DNA of 8,524 nt from DHVE2 group archaeon (GTDB taxonomy: Archaea > Thermoplasmatota > Thermoplasmata > Thermoplasmatales > Aciduliprofundaceae): the NCBI GenBank assembly GCA_027056155.1, contig JALULR010000163.1:1-8524 (forward strand), in the 5' to 3' direction. Below, piece by piece: positions 1 through 5,976 of this stretch (position 1 is the first letter of the stretch; each line of letters starts with the position of its first letter). A model generated the notes under the pieces. The model searched no databases and was not told where the DNA came from. It saw nothing but the letters and a program-made list of their open reading frames with translations. A program made the translations under genes and the position numbers.

Positions 1-1
1 C

Positions 2-547
2 ATAAAAGAGACTTTTCGAGATAGGAATATAAAAATAGACCCAGAGAAAAAACCAAGGATTATATTAATTGCAAGGAACTTTTCTGACGATGTGAGAAAG
101 ATAACAACTTTAGTTGAACCAGAAGTAGAACTATATGAATACACCACAATCATTGATTCGCATGGGAATAAAGGTATAGTGTATCATTCTGTTAATATCC
201 CAAAAGTATATGGTGAGATTACAGAACCAACGAAAATAGAAGACCATATCAACTATCTATCAAATGAATCTCTGAAACCAGTTTTAACAAAAATTATGAG
301 TGAAATAAAAAGTATAAGTAAAGAAATAGAAGAAAAACCTACACAGGGTTACATAGGATATAAATTCAGAGGACGTTTAATAGGGGGAATTGAAATATAT
401 AGAAAATACTTTGATTTGTGGGTAAATAAAGCAGATGAGGAGGGAAACCTTCTATACTGGGTTAGGATTGAAAACGGAAATGAAGATTATAGCGATGTAT
501 TAGAAAAAATAAAAGAATATTACAAAGAATTGGGAGGAAAGCTATGA
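2..547 (+). CDS. C-terminal part of a possible PD-(D/E)XK/DUF5655-type protein (5' end outside window)
   Basis: The frame is open from the window edge (codon at 2) to the TGA at 545-547, giving 181 visible residues, so the gene is cut by the left boundary. A GTG at 92 is internal, because similarity-like sequence continues upstream of it. The visible start has a beta-strand pattern (PRIILIARNF) followed by VELYEY. This resembles the end of the nuclease-like domain in proteins that pair a restriction-type fold with a DUF5655-type tail. The tail (about residues 110-175) has a GYIGYKF strand and a Lys/Glu-rich C-terminal helix, as in DUF5655. The catalytic part is not visible, so nuclease activity cannot be judged. 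Codons are AT-rich (AGA, ATA, GAA), like the next two genes and unlike the genes after 1490. The family call is from memory of sequence patterns and is tentative. Confidence 0.5.
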   Translation: MKETFRDRNIKIDPEKKPRIILIARNFSDDVRKITTLVEPEVELYEYTTIIDSHGNKGIVYHSVNIPKVYGEITEPTKIEDHINYLSNESLKPVLTKIMSEIKSISKEIEEKPTQGYIGYKFRGRLIGGIEIYRKYFDLWVNKADEEGNLLYWVRIENGNEDYSDVLEKIKEYYKELGGKL

Positions 548-548
548 G

Positions 549-702
549 TATGGATAGGCAGCGGGCGACTCTCCGCTCGCTATCGCTCGCTTCGGTGCTA
601 TTGCACTCGGACAACAAGCGGGTATCTGGCTTCGGCTATCGCCTTCGCCCAAATTTGCTCCGCTTTGCTCCGCAAACTTTAGATACCCGCCCAACGTTAA
701 CT
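549..702. repeat. GC-rich folded non-coding block with nested inverted and tandem repeats
   Basis: This stretch between the partial gene and the TA-like pair is GC-richer than its neighbours and carries no convincing gene. A perfect 10-bp inverted repeat, GCGGGTATCT at 618-627 and AGATACCCGC at 681-690, encloses a second stem (651-658 with 672-680, one bulged C). The loop of that second stem contains part of a tandem 10-mer, TTTGCTCCGC, at 654-663 and 664-673. A small GGC-TATC-GCC hairpin lies between the two stems. The left part has CGCTCGCT-type direct repeats (about 572-590). The core AAC at 613-615 and GTT at 696-698 outside the stem give a superficial likeness to a recombination site. 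Function unknown. Confidence 0.6.
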
Positions 703-720
703 GAAATGCCCCTGCCTGCA

Positions 721-728
721 TATAAAAA
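721..728 (+). promoter_or_regulatory. TATA box for the DUF4258/DUF2283 pair
   Basis: TATAAAAA follows the folded block. The expected transcription start, 25-27 nt downstream of the box centre, is near 750, so the mRNA would begin about 15 nt before the ATG at 765. That ATG is one base out of frame with the DUF4258 coding sequence. Confidence 0.5.
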
Positions 729-808
729 TATTTTAACTGATGGAATAATTAGCTTCTCCAAGGGATGTTAAATTCGAGTATACAAAACATGCGAAGGAAA
801 GAATTAAA

Positions 809-1024
809 ATGAGAGGTATAGAGAAAAAAGATGTGGAACTGTGTTTGAGGGAGCCAGAAGTGGTGGAAAAAAGAAACGAAATATCCATAGCACAACGAAA
901 GGTAAAAGAAAAAGTATTAAGGGTAGTATATAAAACCGTGGGAAACACTTATATAATCATAACTGCCTATCTAACTACAAAAAAGAAATATAGGGTTGGT
1001 GAGAAAAATGAAAATAGAGTATGA
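809..1024 (+). CDS. DUF4258-family, toxin-like protein; 5' end apparently frameshifted
   Basis: From the ATG at 809 the product is 71 residues, but the family signature starts earlier in the same frame: codons from 770 read KFEYTKHAKERIKMRGI. That is the typical DUF4258 N-terminus, with the conserved His-Ala and Arg residues. No ATG, GTG or TTG exists in this frame between the stop at 746-748 and 809. The natural start would be ATG at 765-767, which lies one base out of frame, so a single-base deletion near 768 (or a sequencing error) is the simplest explanation. Starting at 809 would drop the conserved His. DUF4258 proteins are small, RelE/ParE-like in genetic context, and often sit beside small antitoxin-like genes. 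Here the 3' end overlaps the DUF2283 gene by 17 nt, so the two are co-transcribed. Family assignment is fairly firm; toxin activity is inferred. Confidence 0.65.
   Translation: MRGIEKKDVELCLREPEVVEKRNEISIAQRKVKEKVLRVVYKTVGNTYIIITAYLTTKKKYRVGEKNENRV
999..1003 (+). promoter_or_regulatory. Ribosome binding site deciding the DUF2283 start
   Basis: GGTGA matches the archaeal 16S 3' end and lies 4 nt before the ATG at 1008. It favours that start over the in-frame TTG at 996 and GTG at 999, which are part of the site itself. It lies inside the DUF4258 coding region. Confidence 0.6.
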
Positions 1025-1226
1025 TAAGAAAGCAGATGCGATTTATATTCATTTTCAGCAAGGAGAGTATGAAGTAAGTGAGGAAATAGTTGACGGCATA
1101 ATTGTGGATTATACAAAAGATGGAAAAGTTATTGGAATTGAGATACTAGAAGTAAGTAAAAGAATGCCTATAAAAGAGCTACAGGAAATAACCTTTACTT
1201 TACCTTCAGTTGAGGAGGTTACGTGA
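1008..1226 (+). CDS. DUF2283 family protein, antitoxin-like partner
   Basis: A 72-residue protein with a clear DUF2283 pattern: MKIEYDKKADAIYIHF at the N-terminus, then a Glu-rich strand (residues 19-27), GIIVDY at 30-35, and DGKVIGIEIL at 38-47 followed by SKR. The family is a small beta-rich fold of unknown biochemistry, commonly found next to DUF4258 genes; an antitoxin role has been suggested from context only. The start at 1008 fits the family N-terminus and has a ribosome binding site upstream. The start lies 17 nt inside the end of the DUF4258 gene, giving tight coupling. The C-terminal segment (residues 53-72) is longer than the core domain and acidic, and could contact the partner. 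The protein reads intact, unlike its upstream neighbour. Confidence 0.8.
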   Translation: MKIEYDKKADAIYIHFQQGEYEVSEEIVDGIIVDYTKDGKVIGIEILEVSKRMPIKELQEITFTLPSVEEVT

Positions 1227-1230
1227 TTAT

Positions 1231-1291
1231 GTTAGGCGGCCTTGGGTACTCCGCGTTTCTTCACACGTTGCCCCTGTTGGGGTCCCCTAAC
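1231..1291. repeat. Long imperfect hairpin in the 1227-1491 non-coding gap
   Basis: The arms 1231-1241 (GTTAGGCGGCC) and 1281-1291 (GGTCCCCTAAC) pair over 11 positions with one C-C mismatch and one G-T wobble, around a 39-nt loop. A second hairpin, CCCC-TGTT-GGGG at 1271-1282, overlaps the 3' arm, so the two folds are mutually exclusive at their edge. The 3' arm runs into AACAAGCAGGTAT (1289-1301), which matches AACAAGCGGGTAT (613-625) of the first block in 12 of 13 bases. The rest of the gap, 1302-1460, shows no gene, no tRNA and no other strong repeat. Confidence 0.5.
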
Positions 1292-1461
1292 AAGCAGGTA
1301 TGCGTTTAGTCTATTGTCTCTCTCAAATTTCCCTGCTGGGCAACTTTGCATGCCAATCGGACGTTGCGACTATAGAGAAAAACAAATCCCCACACCTTAT
1401 CCCACCGTTACTAATTGGCGTTTCTGGGCATATTATCACACCTTAGATTCAAGGCGCATGC

Positions 1462-1469
1462 TTTTTAAT
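1462..1469 (+). promoter_or_regulatory. TATA box for the four-helix membrane protein gene
   Basis: TTTTTAAT is centred about 26 nt before the GTG at 1492, the spacing seen at other genes here. This suggests a leaderless transcript starting at or next to that GTG rather than use of the upstream TTG at 1477. Confidence 0.4.
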
Positions 1470-1491
1470 CTTTTATTTGAATAGAGATAAT

Positions 1492-2298
1492 GTGCCAAGC
1501 GCCTTGGAAATAAAGGAGGATTTTAAGTATGCGGTTCTTGTTGAGCTAGGCATATTGATAGCCGCAGCTGCCAATGTGCTGTATTCTGGAGACTTTGAAA
1601 ATTTCTTCCTATATGTGCTCATATTTCTAGCGGTAATATTAGGGGAGTGGCTCGCCGAAAAGGGCTTGCTCATCTCCAAAGAGCGTAATATGGTGGTCAA
1701 ATACCAAAAAATAATAGATGAAAAGAGGAGCGCCAAGCGTGCAATTGCTTTGCTCTTTTTTATTTTGATAGTGTTATCGAGTTGGGGCGTGCTATCCTAT
1801 TTGACGAGAATATATTACAATACTCGCGATTATGCAAGGGCACTCACTCTCATGCTACCATGGTATATTGCAACATACGCAGTATGGCTTGGGCTCTTGA
1901 TATATATGAAAGAAAAGCATGTAAAGCTTCTCTTAGCACTCTTGTCTAAAAAGAGAAATGAGGGAAAGATAAGGTATGTACTCCTCTTGTTTGGTGCAGA
2001 GGTTCTGGTTCGTGAATCTTTTGTATCTGATGGCTCTGAGGAGAAATTGGCAGAGCTTCTGGCAGAGCATAGCGAAGATTTTAGATACATGGGCATGCAG
2101 ATTTCTGTTGCATGGGTCGGGAAGCTGAAACTAGGAGTTGCGAGCACCGGGCCGCTGAGCTCAAAAACCAGATTAAAGATGAAAGATGCTCTTAGAGCCA
2201 TAAAAATAGCGTATCCAAAAAAGTTTGAAACTGGAGAATTTAACGTTGTGGAGCGCAAAGAGCTCGAAGCGATAATAAGGAGATATATTCTATCTTAA
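1492..2298 (+). CDS. Unrecognised integral membrane protein with cytoplasmic-type C-terminal domain
   Basis: Counting from an alternative in-frame TTG at 1477 (273 residues), hydrophobic segments lie at about 18-36, 43-61, 88-108 and 124-144. They are arranged as two pairs separated by a charged loop rich in Lys and Arg (62-87). After the fourth segment comes a soluble, positively charged region (145-273) with predicted mixed alpha/beta character and a Lys/Arg-rich end. The GTG start at 1492 (268 residues) is chosen from the TATA spacing; no Shine-Dalgarno sequence precedes either candidate. I do not recognise a family and see no catalytic motif. The stop codon overlaps that of the convergent HPS-RraA gene by sharing TTAA at 2295-2298, so there is no room for separate terminators. 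Codon use is mixed and GC-richer than in the genes before 1226, and resembles the genes downstream. Confidence 0.75.
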   Translation: MPSALEIKEDFKYAVLVELGILIAAAANVLYSGDFENFFLYVLIFLAVILGEWLAEKGLLISKERNMVVKYQKIIDEKRSAKRAIALLFFILIVLSSWGVLSYLTRIYYNTRDYARALTLMLPWYIATYAVWLGLLIYMKEKHVKLLLALLSKKRNEGKIRYVLLLFGAEVLVRESFVSDGSEEKLAELLAEHSEDFRYMGMQISVAWVGKLKLGVASTGPLSSKTRLKMKDALRAIKIAYPKKFETGEFNVVERKELEAIIRRYILS

Positions 2299-3569
2299 CG
2301 GCGCACTTCCCAATCTTGCAGCTCCATTACTGCCGAGAGTGTGGAGCCTCTCTTAATCTCCTCGCGAACTCTATTTTCGTGCTCCATCACGTCCAGTGCA
2401 CGATTTGCAATTTCTACCGCTCTTTCTTTTGGAACTATTGCAATGCCGCTCTCGTCGCCAATAACCCAGTCCCCTGGCCTGATTCTCACACCGTTGTAGT
2501 TAATCTCGATTCCTATTTCTCCGAATCCCTTGGGCTCGCCTGCATTGGGCACTATTCTTCTTGCGTATACCGGTATGTCTATTTTTTTGATGTCATCAGC
2601 ATCTCTAACTGCTCCTAGCACAACTATGCCGCCAAGCCCCTTTATTTTAGAGCTCCATGTGGCAAGCTCGCCCCAAACAGCGATATTTCCATCTTGTGCA
2701 TCGATTACTAGCACATCTCCCTTGCTTGCCTGTTCTATTGCTTCCACCGGCTTGGCCCAGTCTCCATCGAAAGTGCGCACTGTGAAAGCGCGGCCAATCA
2801 TCTTCCCCCCGGTGAGCTTTATTAGAGAGCCAATCGCATTTTTACGATGCATGGCATCGCTGAGATTGGACGAAGATACTAATTTAAACGCTTTGATTAG
2901 CTCATCTTTGCTGTATTTTTTGTATAGTGCCGTGCTTTTTTTCACGCCATGCATTGCCTCTTTAATCTCGCGGGTGGCTTGAGCAATATCTGGAGCTTTA
3001 ATGATTGCCCCGCCTACTATGACAATTTCTGCTCCTTTTTCCACTACCTCAGGGGCGAGCATGGCATTTATGCCTCCTGCTGCCGCTACTGGTATATTTA
3101 CCATCGCAGCTACTTTTTCAAGCACTGCGAGGGGGTTATCGCCGTGCATCTGCTGGTCCACGCCCACATGCACGCAAACGTAATCCACGCCTATTTTTTC
3201 GACTTCCTTAGCCCTTTTCTCAGGTGCAGGGTGATTAATTAAGTCTACCATTATGCTCGCACCGTATTTTTGCGCAGCTTCCACAGAGTCCCTTATGGTC
3301 TCATCGTCCGCCAGCGCGAGCACAGTTATTATTTTTGCTCCGCTCTTTGCGGCCATTTCTACCTCTACGCGACCCACGTCCATTATTTTCAAGTCTGCCA
3401 CCACGGGCTTGCCTAACGCACTTAATTTTCGCACAGCGTCCATGCCCGCGCTTTTCACCAGTGGGGTGCCGGCTTCAAGCCAATCTACACCTCCTTCTAT
3501 TGCCTCTTTTGCCGCTTTGAGGGCACGGTCTAGTAGCATAAAATCCAGAGCAACTTGCAATATTGGCAT
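2295..3569 (-). CDS. Bifunctional 3-hexulose-6-phosphate synthase / RraA-like fusion protein
   Basis: Residue numbers count from an upstream GTG at 3593 (432 residues). Residues 9-215 form an orotidine-decarboxylase-superfamily barrel typical of HPS: QVALD at 13-17, EAGTPL at 40-45, the signature DLKIMD at 67-72, VHVGVDQQ at 141-148 and AGGI at 172-175. HPS interconverts D-arabino-3-hexulose-6-phosphate with ribulose-5-phosphate and formaldehyde. In archaea lacking the oxidative pentose phosphate pathway it runs toward ribulose-5-phosphate for nucleotide synthesis. Residues 228-428 are an RraA-like domain: SNLSDAM at 242-248, GGIVVLGAVRD at 321-331, and PGDWVIGDESGIAIVP at 373-388. This fusion is known in archaea. 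RraA inhibits RNase E in E. coli, but related domains are aldolases, so the role of this half is open. Start: ATG at 3569 gives MPILQVALD, as in relatives; GTG at 3593 is also possible. The phosphohexulose isomerase partner is not in the window. Confidence 0.9.
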   Translation of the reverse strand: MPILQVALDFMLLDRALKAAKEAIEGGVDWLEAGTPLVKSAGMDAVRKLSALGKPVVADLKIMDVGRVEVEMAAKSGAKIITVLALADDETIRDSVEAAQKYGASIMVDLINHPAPEKRAKEVEKIGVDYVCVHVGVDQQMHGDNPLAVLEKVAAMVNIPVAAAGGINAMLAPEVVEKGAEIVIVGGAIIKAPDIAQATREIKEAMHGVKKSTALYKKYSKDELIKAFKLVSSSNLSDAMHRKNAIGSLIKLTGGKMIGRAFTVRTFDGDWAKPVEAIEQASKGDVLVIDAQDGNIAVWGELATWSSKIKGLGGIVVLGAVRDADDIKKIDIPVYARRIVPNAGEPKGFGEIGIEINYNGVRIRPGDWVIGDESGIAIVPKERAVEIANRALDVMEHENRVREEIKRGSTLSAVMELQDWEVRR

Positions 3570-3622
3570 ATTTGCATTAGCGACTTTTTGCACTTAAATC
3601 TTTTGATTTGCTGTTTTTTCAG

Positions 3623-3630
3623 TTATATTA
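3623..3630 (-). promoter_or_regulatory. TATA-like box for HPS-RraA
   Basis: On the minus strand this reads TAATATAA. It would start transcription near 3601, leaving 7-8 nt before the GTG at 3593 or about 32 nt before the ATG at 3569. A weaker AT-rich element (GATTTAA, 3594-3600) is spaced about 25 nt from the ATG and would give a leaderless start there. The 118-142-nt gap serves two divergent genes. Confidence 0.4.
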
Positions 3631-3681
3631 CTAGGAGCTACTCAATGAAGAAAAATAGGTATTGCTCCAACCACAGAAAAA

Positions 3682-3689
3682 CTATTTAT
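3682..3689 (+). promoter_or_regulatory. TATA box for the geranylgeranyl reductase gene
   Basis: CTATTTAT, preceded by the purine-rich CAGAAAAA (a plausible TFB recognition element), has its centre 26 nt from the ATG at 3712. This predicts a leaderless mRNA. A GGAG at 3704-3707 lies only 4 nt from the ATG and would fall outside such a transcript. Confidence 0.55.
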
Positions 3690-3711
3690 TCTCTATTCAA
3701 TACGGAGCACA

Positions 3712-4833
3712 ATGGACGTAGCTGTAATCGGTGCTGGGCCCATCGGGCTTTACATATCTTCGCAACTTGCGCAAAACGGTGTTGATGTGCATATATTTGA
3801 AGAGCATTCTGATATTGGTAATCCACAGCACTGCTCTGGCTTGTTTTCAGAGCATATTTTTAGCATTGTTGGAACTATGAACCACCGTGGGATTTTGCAC
3901 CCGAGCAGCAAGGCGAGGATTGTTGCACCTAGCGGCGAAGCACTAAATATTGGCACTAATGTAACTCGAGCTTACGTTGTGGATAGAGTTGAGTTTGACA
4001 GGAGCCTTGCCCGCGATGCTGTGCGGGCCGGCGCGAGCATACACCTAAAAGAGAGAATAAGAAAAATCGAGAATTTTAAAATTAAGAGCACACGTGGGGA
4101 GTATCGTCCGCGCATAATAATAGGTGCTGATGGAATTAATAGCATTACGCGGAGAGCGATGGGCATTTCTGCACCTAAGCTCATAAGCGCTGCACAAGTT
4201 ATAGCACAGTATGATTACAAAGCCCTCGATACTGTTGAGATTTTTGTGGGCAACAATGTTGCGCCGGGATTTTTTGCGTGGGCAATACCACTTGGCGACG
4301 GGCTTGCCAAAATCGGGCTTGGTGCTTATGGCAATGCTTGGAATTATCTGAAAATGCTTTTAAAATCCGTTAAGGGGAAGCCTCTTAGCGTTGGTGGTGG
4401 AGGCATACCAATTGGCACTGTAAAGAAGAGTTATGCGCGTGGCATGCTCATTGTGGGCGATTCTGCCGGGCAGGTGAAAGCTACCAGCGGGGGCGGTGTA
4501 TACCCGGGCCTGCGCGCTGCAGAGTGTGCGGTACAGGTTATAACTCGCGCGTTAGAATCGGGAGACTATGGAGAGAAATCGCTTAAAAATTATGAAGATT
4601 GCTGGAAGCGCAGTATTGGCAAAGAGCTATCTAAAGCGCTGTACATTCACAATTTTTACAGAAAGATAAGAGATGATGACTTTAATAATATTGTGAGCGC
4701 TCTAAATCGGCCGGATATGATTGAATTAATAAACAAATATGGCGATATCGATTACCCTTCAAAGGTGATATGGAAACTATTTAAAAAGAATCCAAAGCTT
4801 TTGAAGTACATGGGCATTGTCACTCGCCGCTAG
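3712..4833 (+). CDS. Geranylgeranyl reductase family FAD-dependent oxidoreductase
   Basis: A 373-residue flavoprotein. The N-terminal Rossmann dinucleotide motif is GAGPIG at 7-12, with an acidic residue (E30) at the end of the second strand for ribose binding. A HCSGL motif follows at 40-44, where the family has its conserved Cys near the flavin. DRVEFDRSLA is at 91-100 and GADGINS at 138-144. The FFAWAIPLGDG segment at 187-197 corresponds to the family's Y-x-W-x-F-P-like substrate-region motif. GDSAG at 249-253 binds FAD, followed by a Gly-rich stretch. Members saturate geranylgeranyl chains of archaeal ether lipids (digeranylgeranylglycerophospholipid reductase) at the membrane, using reduced carriers. 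The subgroup here is not certain, so quinone or other prenyl substrates cannot be excluded. No lipid-pathway neighbour is present; the gene stands alone under its own promoter, divergent from HPS-RraA. Length is slightly short of the usual 390-400 residues. Confidence 0.85.
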   Translation: MDVAVIGAGPIGLYISSQLAQNGVDVHIFEEHSDIGNPQHCSGLFSEHIFSIVGTMNHRGILHPSSKARIVAPSGEALNIGTNVTRAYVVDRVEFDRSLARDAVRAGASIHLKERIRKIENFKIKSTRGEYRPRIIIGADGINSITRRAMGISAPKLISAAQVIAQYDYKALDTVEIFVGNNVAPGFFAWAIPLGDGLAKIGLGAYGNAWNYLKMLLKSVKGKPLSVGGGGIPIGTVKKSYARGMLIVGDSAGQVKATSGGGVYPGLRAAECAVQVITRALESGDYGEKSLKNYEDCWKRSIGKELSKALYIHNFYRKIRDDDFNNIVSALNRPDMIELINKYGDIDYPSKVIWKLFKKNPKLLKYMGIVTRR

Positions 4834-4883
4834 GTATTATGGTAAATGGCCTTAGGGCTACTCAATATATGGTATAATTTTAA

Positions 4884-4898
4884 CGAAAGGTATAAATA
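4884..4898 (+). promoter_or_regulatory. BRE/TATA promoter of aIF1
   Basis: CGAAAG (4884-4889) followed by TATAAATA (4891-4898) is the best archaeal promoter in the window. The start site is expected near 4920, giving an mRNA with only a few bases before the ATG at 4924. This fits high expression of a translation factor. Confidence 0.75.
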
Positions 4899-4923
4899 CA
4901 CGCGTTAATTTTGCTTAATTGTA

Positions 4924-5220
4924 ATGAAAAAGGCAATAACTGGACTTCCGGATGAGCTGTTTGCTTGGGAAGAGATTTCCAAGGAGCAGCAAGTGATAAA
5001 AATATACACAGACCGCAGGCGCTATGGAAAGACGGTGACTATAATAGAGGGGTTTAATGAGAAAGATGTGAACTTGAAAGACATAGCGAAGGCTCTGAAA
5101 CGTAAAGTTGCAACTGGCGGCACGGTGAAAGACGGTAAAATAGAGCTGCAAGGCGACCAGCGCGATAGAGCTAGAAAATTTTTAGAGGATATGGGTTACA
5201 ATGTGGAGATAATTGAGTAA
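4924..5220 (+). CDS. Translation initiation factor aIF1 (SUI1 family)
   Basis: 98 residues, the normal length for archaeal SUI1 proteins. The family core is plain: RRRYGKTVTIIEG at 31-43 and the basic KRKVATGGTVKDGKIELQGDQRD segment at 59-81, with the TGG turn and the invariant GDQRD. aIF1 binds the small ribosomal subunit near the P site and polices start-codon selection, working with aIF2 and aIF1A. The N-terminal segment GLPDELFAWEEI aligns with the archaeal GLPxELCVCExI but has Phe, Ala and Trp where many archaea have metal-binding Cys residues, so no zinc knuckle is expected here. Transcribed from its own strong promoter, almost leaderless. The 3' end is 11 nt from the convergent orphan gene. 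Confidence 0.95.
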   Translation: MKKAITGLPDELFAWEEISKEQQVIKIYTDRRRYGKTVTIIEGFNEKDVNLKDIAKALKRKVATGGTVKDGKIELQGDQRDRARKFLEDMGYNVEIIE

Positions 5221-5231
5221 TGCCAAAAAAT

Positions 5232-5747
5232 CTACTCAAAATACTCTAACGCAGCGTTATCTTCGGTAGAGGTTAGGCCATCTCTTAGCGATTTCATAGC
5301 GTTATTGAAATTTTTAAATATTCTCCGCCCGCGATCCACTTCAAGCTCGAGTTTTCGTAGCACGTGCTCGGCGGCGGTTAATCTTCTAAGTCTCAAATCA
5401 TGGTTTAGCGAGTTAACGAGCGATAAGAAATATCCAAGCCATATTTGAGCTTTGGAATACGACTCAACAGCAAGGGCTAAATTACTGTAATTTTCGGCGT
5501 TTGGCGGTGTGTTTTTGTAAAGCTCCAGAACCCAGCTTATGGTGTCTGTGTCCATAACAAAGCCCTTGTAAAAAGATGACATTCCCTCTACTCTCTTGCT
5601 TATTGAGGCAAATCTTTTCATTATTGTAAATATTCTCTCGTTTGGATTCTCTCTTTTTGCCTCTTTTTGAAGAATATCGCGTTGTTCGTCAGATAAATAC
5701 ATTAAATCGCAATCGCCGAGTTGTTTTGAAGACTTTCCCCGCTTCAT
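5232..5747 (-). CDS. Unrecognised alpha-helical protein
   Basis: I do not recognise a family. From the ATG at 5747 it is 171 residues, starting MKRGKSSKQ; an upstream in-frame ATG at 5765 would add six residues, but it lies too close to the TATA box (5770-5776) to be in the transcript. The 26-nt spacing fits a leaderless start at 5747. The protein is rich in Leu, Lys, Glu and Arg and looks almost wholly helical, with possible coiled-coil segments around residues 15-50 and 110-150. No signal peptide, membrane segment, Cys pairs or catalytic motif is visible. It is convergent with aIF1 and upstream of no obvious partner. Codon use matches its neighbours, so it looks resident rather than recently acquired. 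Confidence 0.7.
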   Translation of the reverse strand: MKRGKSSKQLGDCDLMYLSDEQRDILQKEAKRENPNERIFTIMKRFASISKRVEGMSSFYKGFVMDTDTISWVLELYKNTPPNAENYSNLALAVESYSKAQIWLGYFLSLVNSLNHDLRLRRLTAAEHVLRKLELEVDRGRRIFKNFNNAMKSLRDGLTSTEDNAALEYFE

Positions 5748-5769
5748 ATTATTAAAACTGAACATGTGG

Positions 5770-5776
5770 TATATAA
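5770..5776 (-). promoter_or_regulatory. TATA box that decides the start of the orphan helical gene
   Basis: On the minus strand this is TTATATA, within AAATATTATATACC. Its centre is 26 nt from the ATG at 5747 and only 8 nt from the ATG at 5765, so the inner ATG is the likely start. Confidence 0.55.
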
Positions 5777-5937
5777 TATTTGCTTATCGTCTTGGTTATT
5801 TTCTATACACCGGATTTTTGTGGCATAATAATGAATATATTCGCAGATTAAATGATTCTTATGCGTAATTATTTACTCAAACTTTGGTTGTATATTATTT
5901 ATTGAAACCGGCATGGCAAGAATAATTGTGGGAAAAA

Positions 5938-5945
5938 TTTTATAT
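5938..5945 (+). promoter_or_regulatory. TATA box for the RAM-domain/membrane protein operon
   Basis: TTTTATAT predicts transcription from about 5965-5968. The gap from 5777 to 5937 is AT-rich, with no gene and no strong repeat that I can see. Confidence 0.5.
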
Positions 5946-5966
5946 GTGTAATACATTCCGAGCCAT

Positions 5967-5972
5967 GGTGAT
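5967..5972 (+). promoter_or_regulatory. Ribosome binding site deciding the RAM-domain start
   Basis: GGTGAT, a full match to the archaeal anti-Shine-Dalgarno core, sits 4 nt before the ATG at 5977. The in-frame TTG at 5926 lies upstream of the TATA box and cannot be the start. ATG at 5965 is possible only as a leaderless start. Confidence 0.5.
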
Positions 5973-5976
5973 TGAA

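Noticed and set aside
544..771. 75-codon open frame starting with an ATGA overlap after the first gene
   Set aside because: It runs through the palindromes and tandem repeat, has a biased Arg/Leu/Ser composition, no family likeness, and ends over the DUF4258 promoter and 5' end.
1231..1291. Complete integron attC site or tRNA gene
   Set aside because: GTTAGGC matches the attC 3' consensus, but it comes before the CCTAAC box, the reverse of attC order. No T-arm or anticodon arm can be drawn.
1242..1484. 80-codon open frame in the gap before the membrane protein
   Set aside because: It crosses the hairpin, has no ribosome binding site or promoter at suitable spacing, and its composition is unlike the true genes.
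2316..3597. Several plus-strand open frames opposite HPS-RraA
   Set aside because: They are antisense shadows of a strongly supported gene, with Ser/Thr/Ala-rich translations and no signals of their own.
3637..4866. Ten-base match GCTACTCAAT at 3637-3646 and 4857-4866
   Set aside because: It is too short, does not occur at a consistent distance from promoters, and has no further similarity around it.
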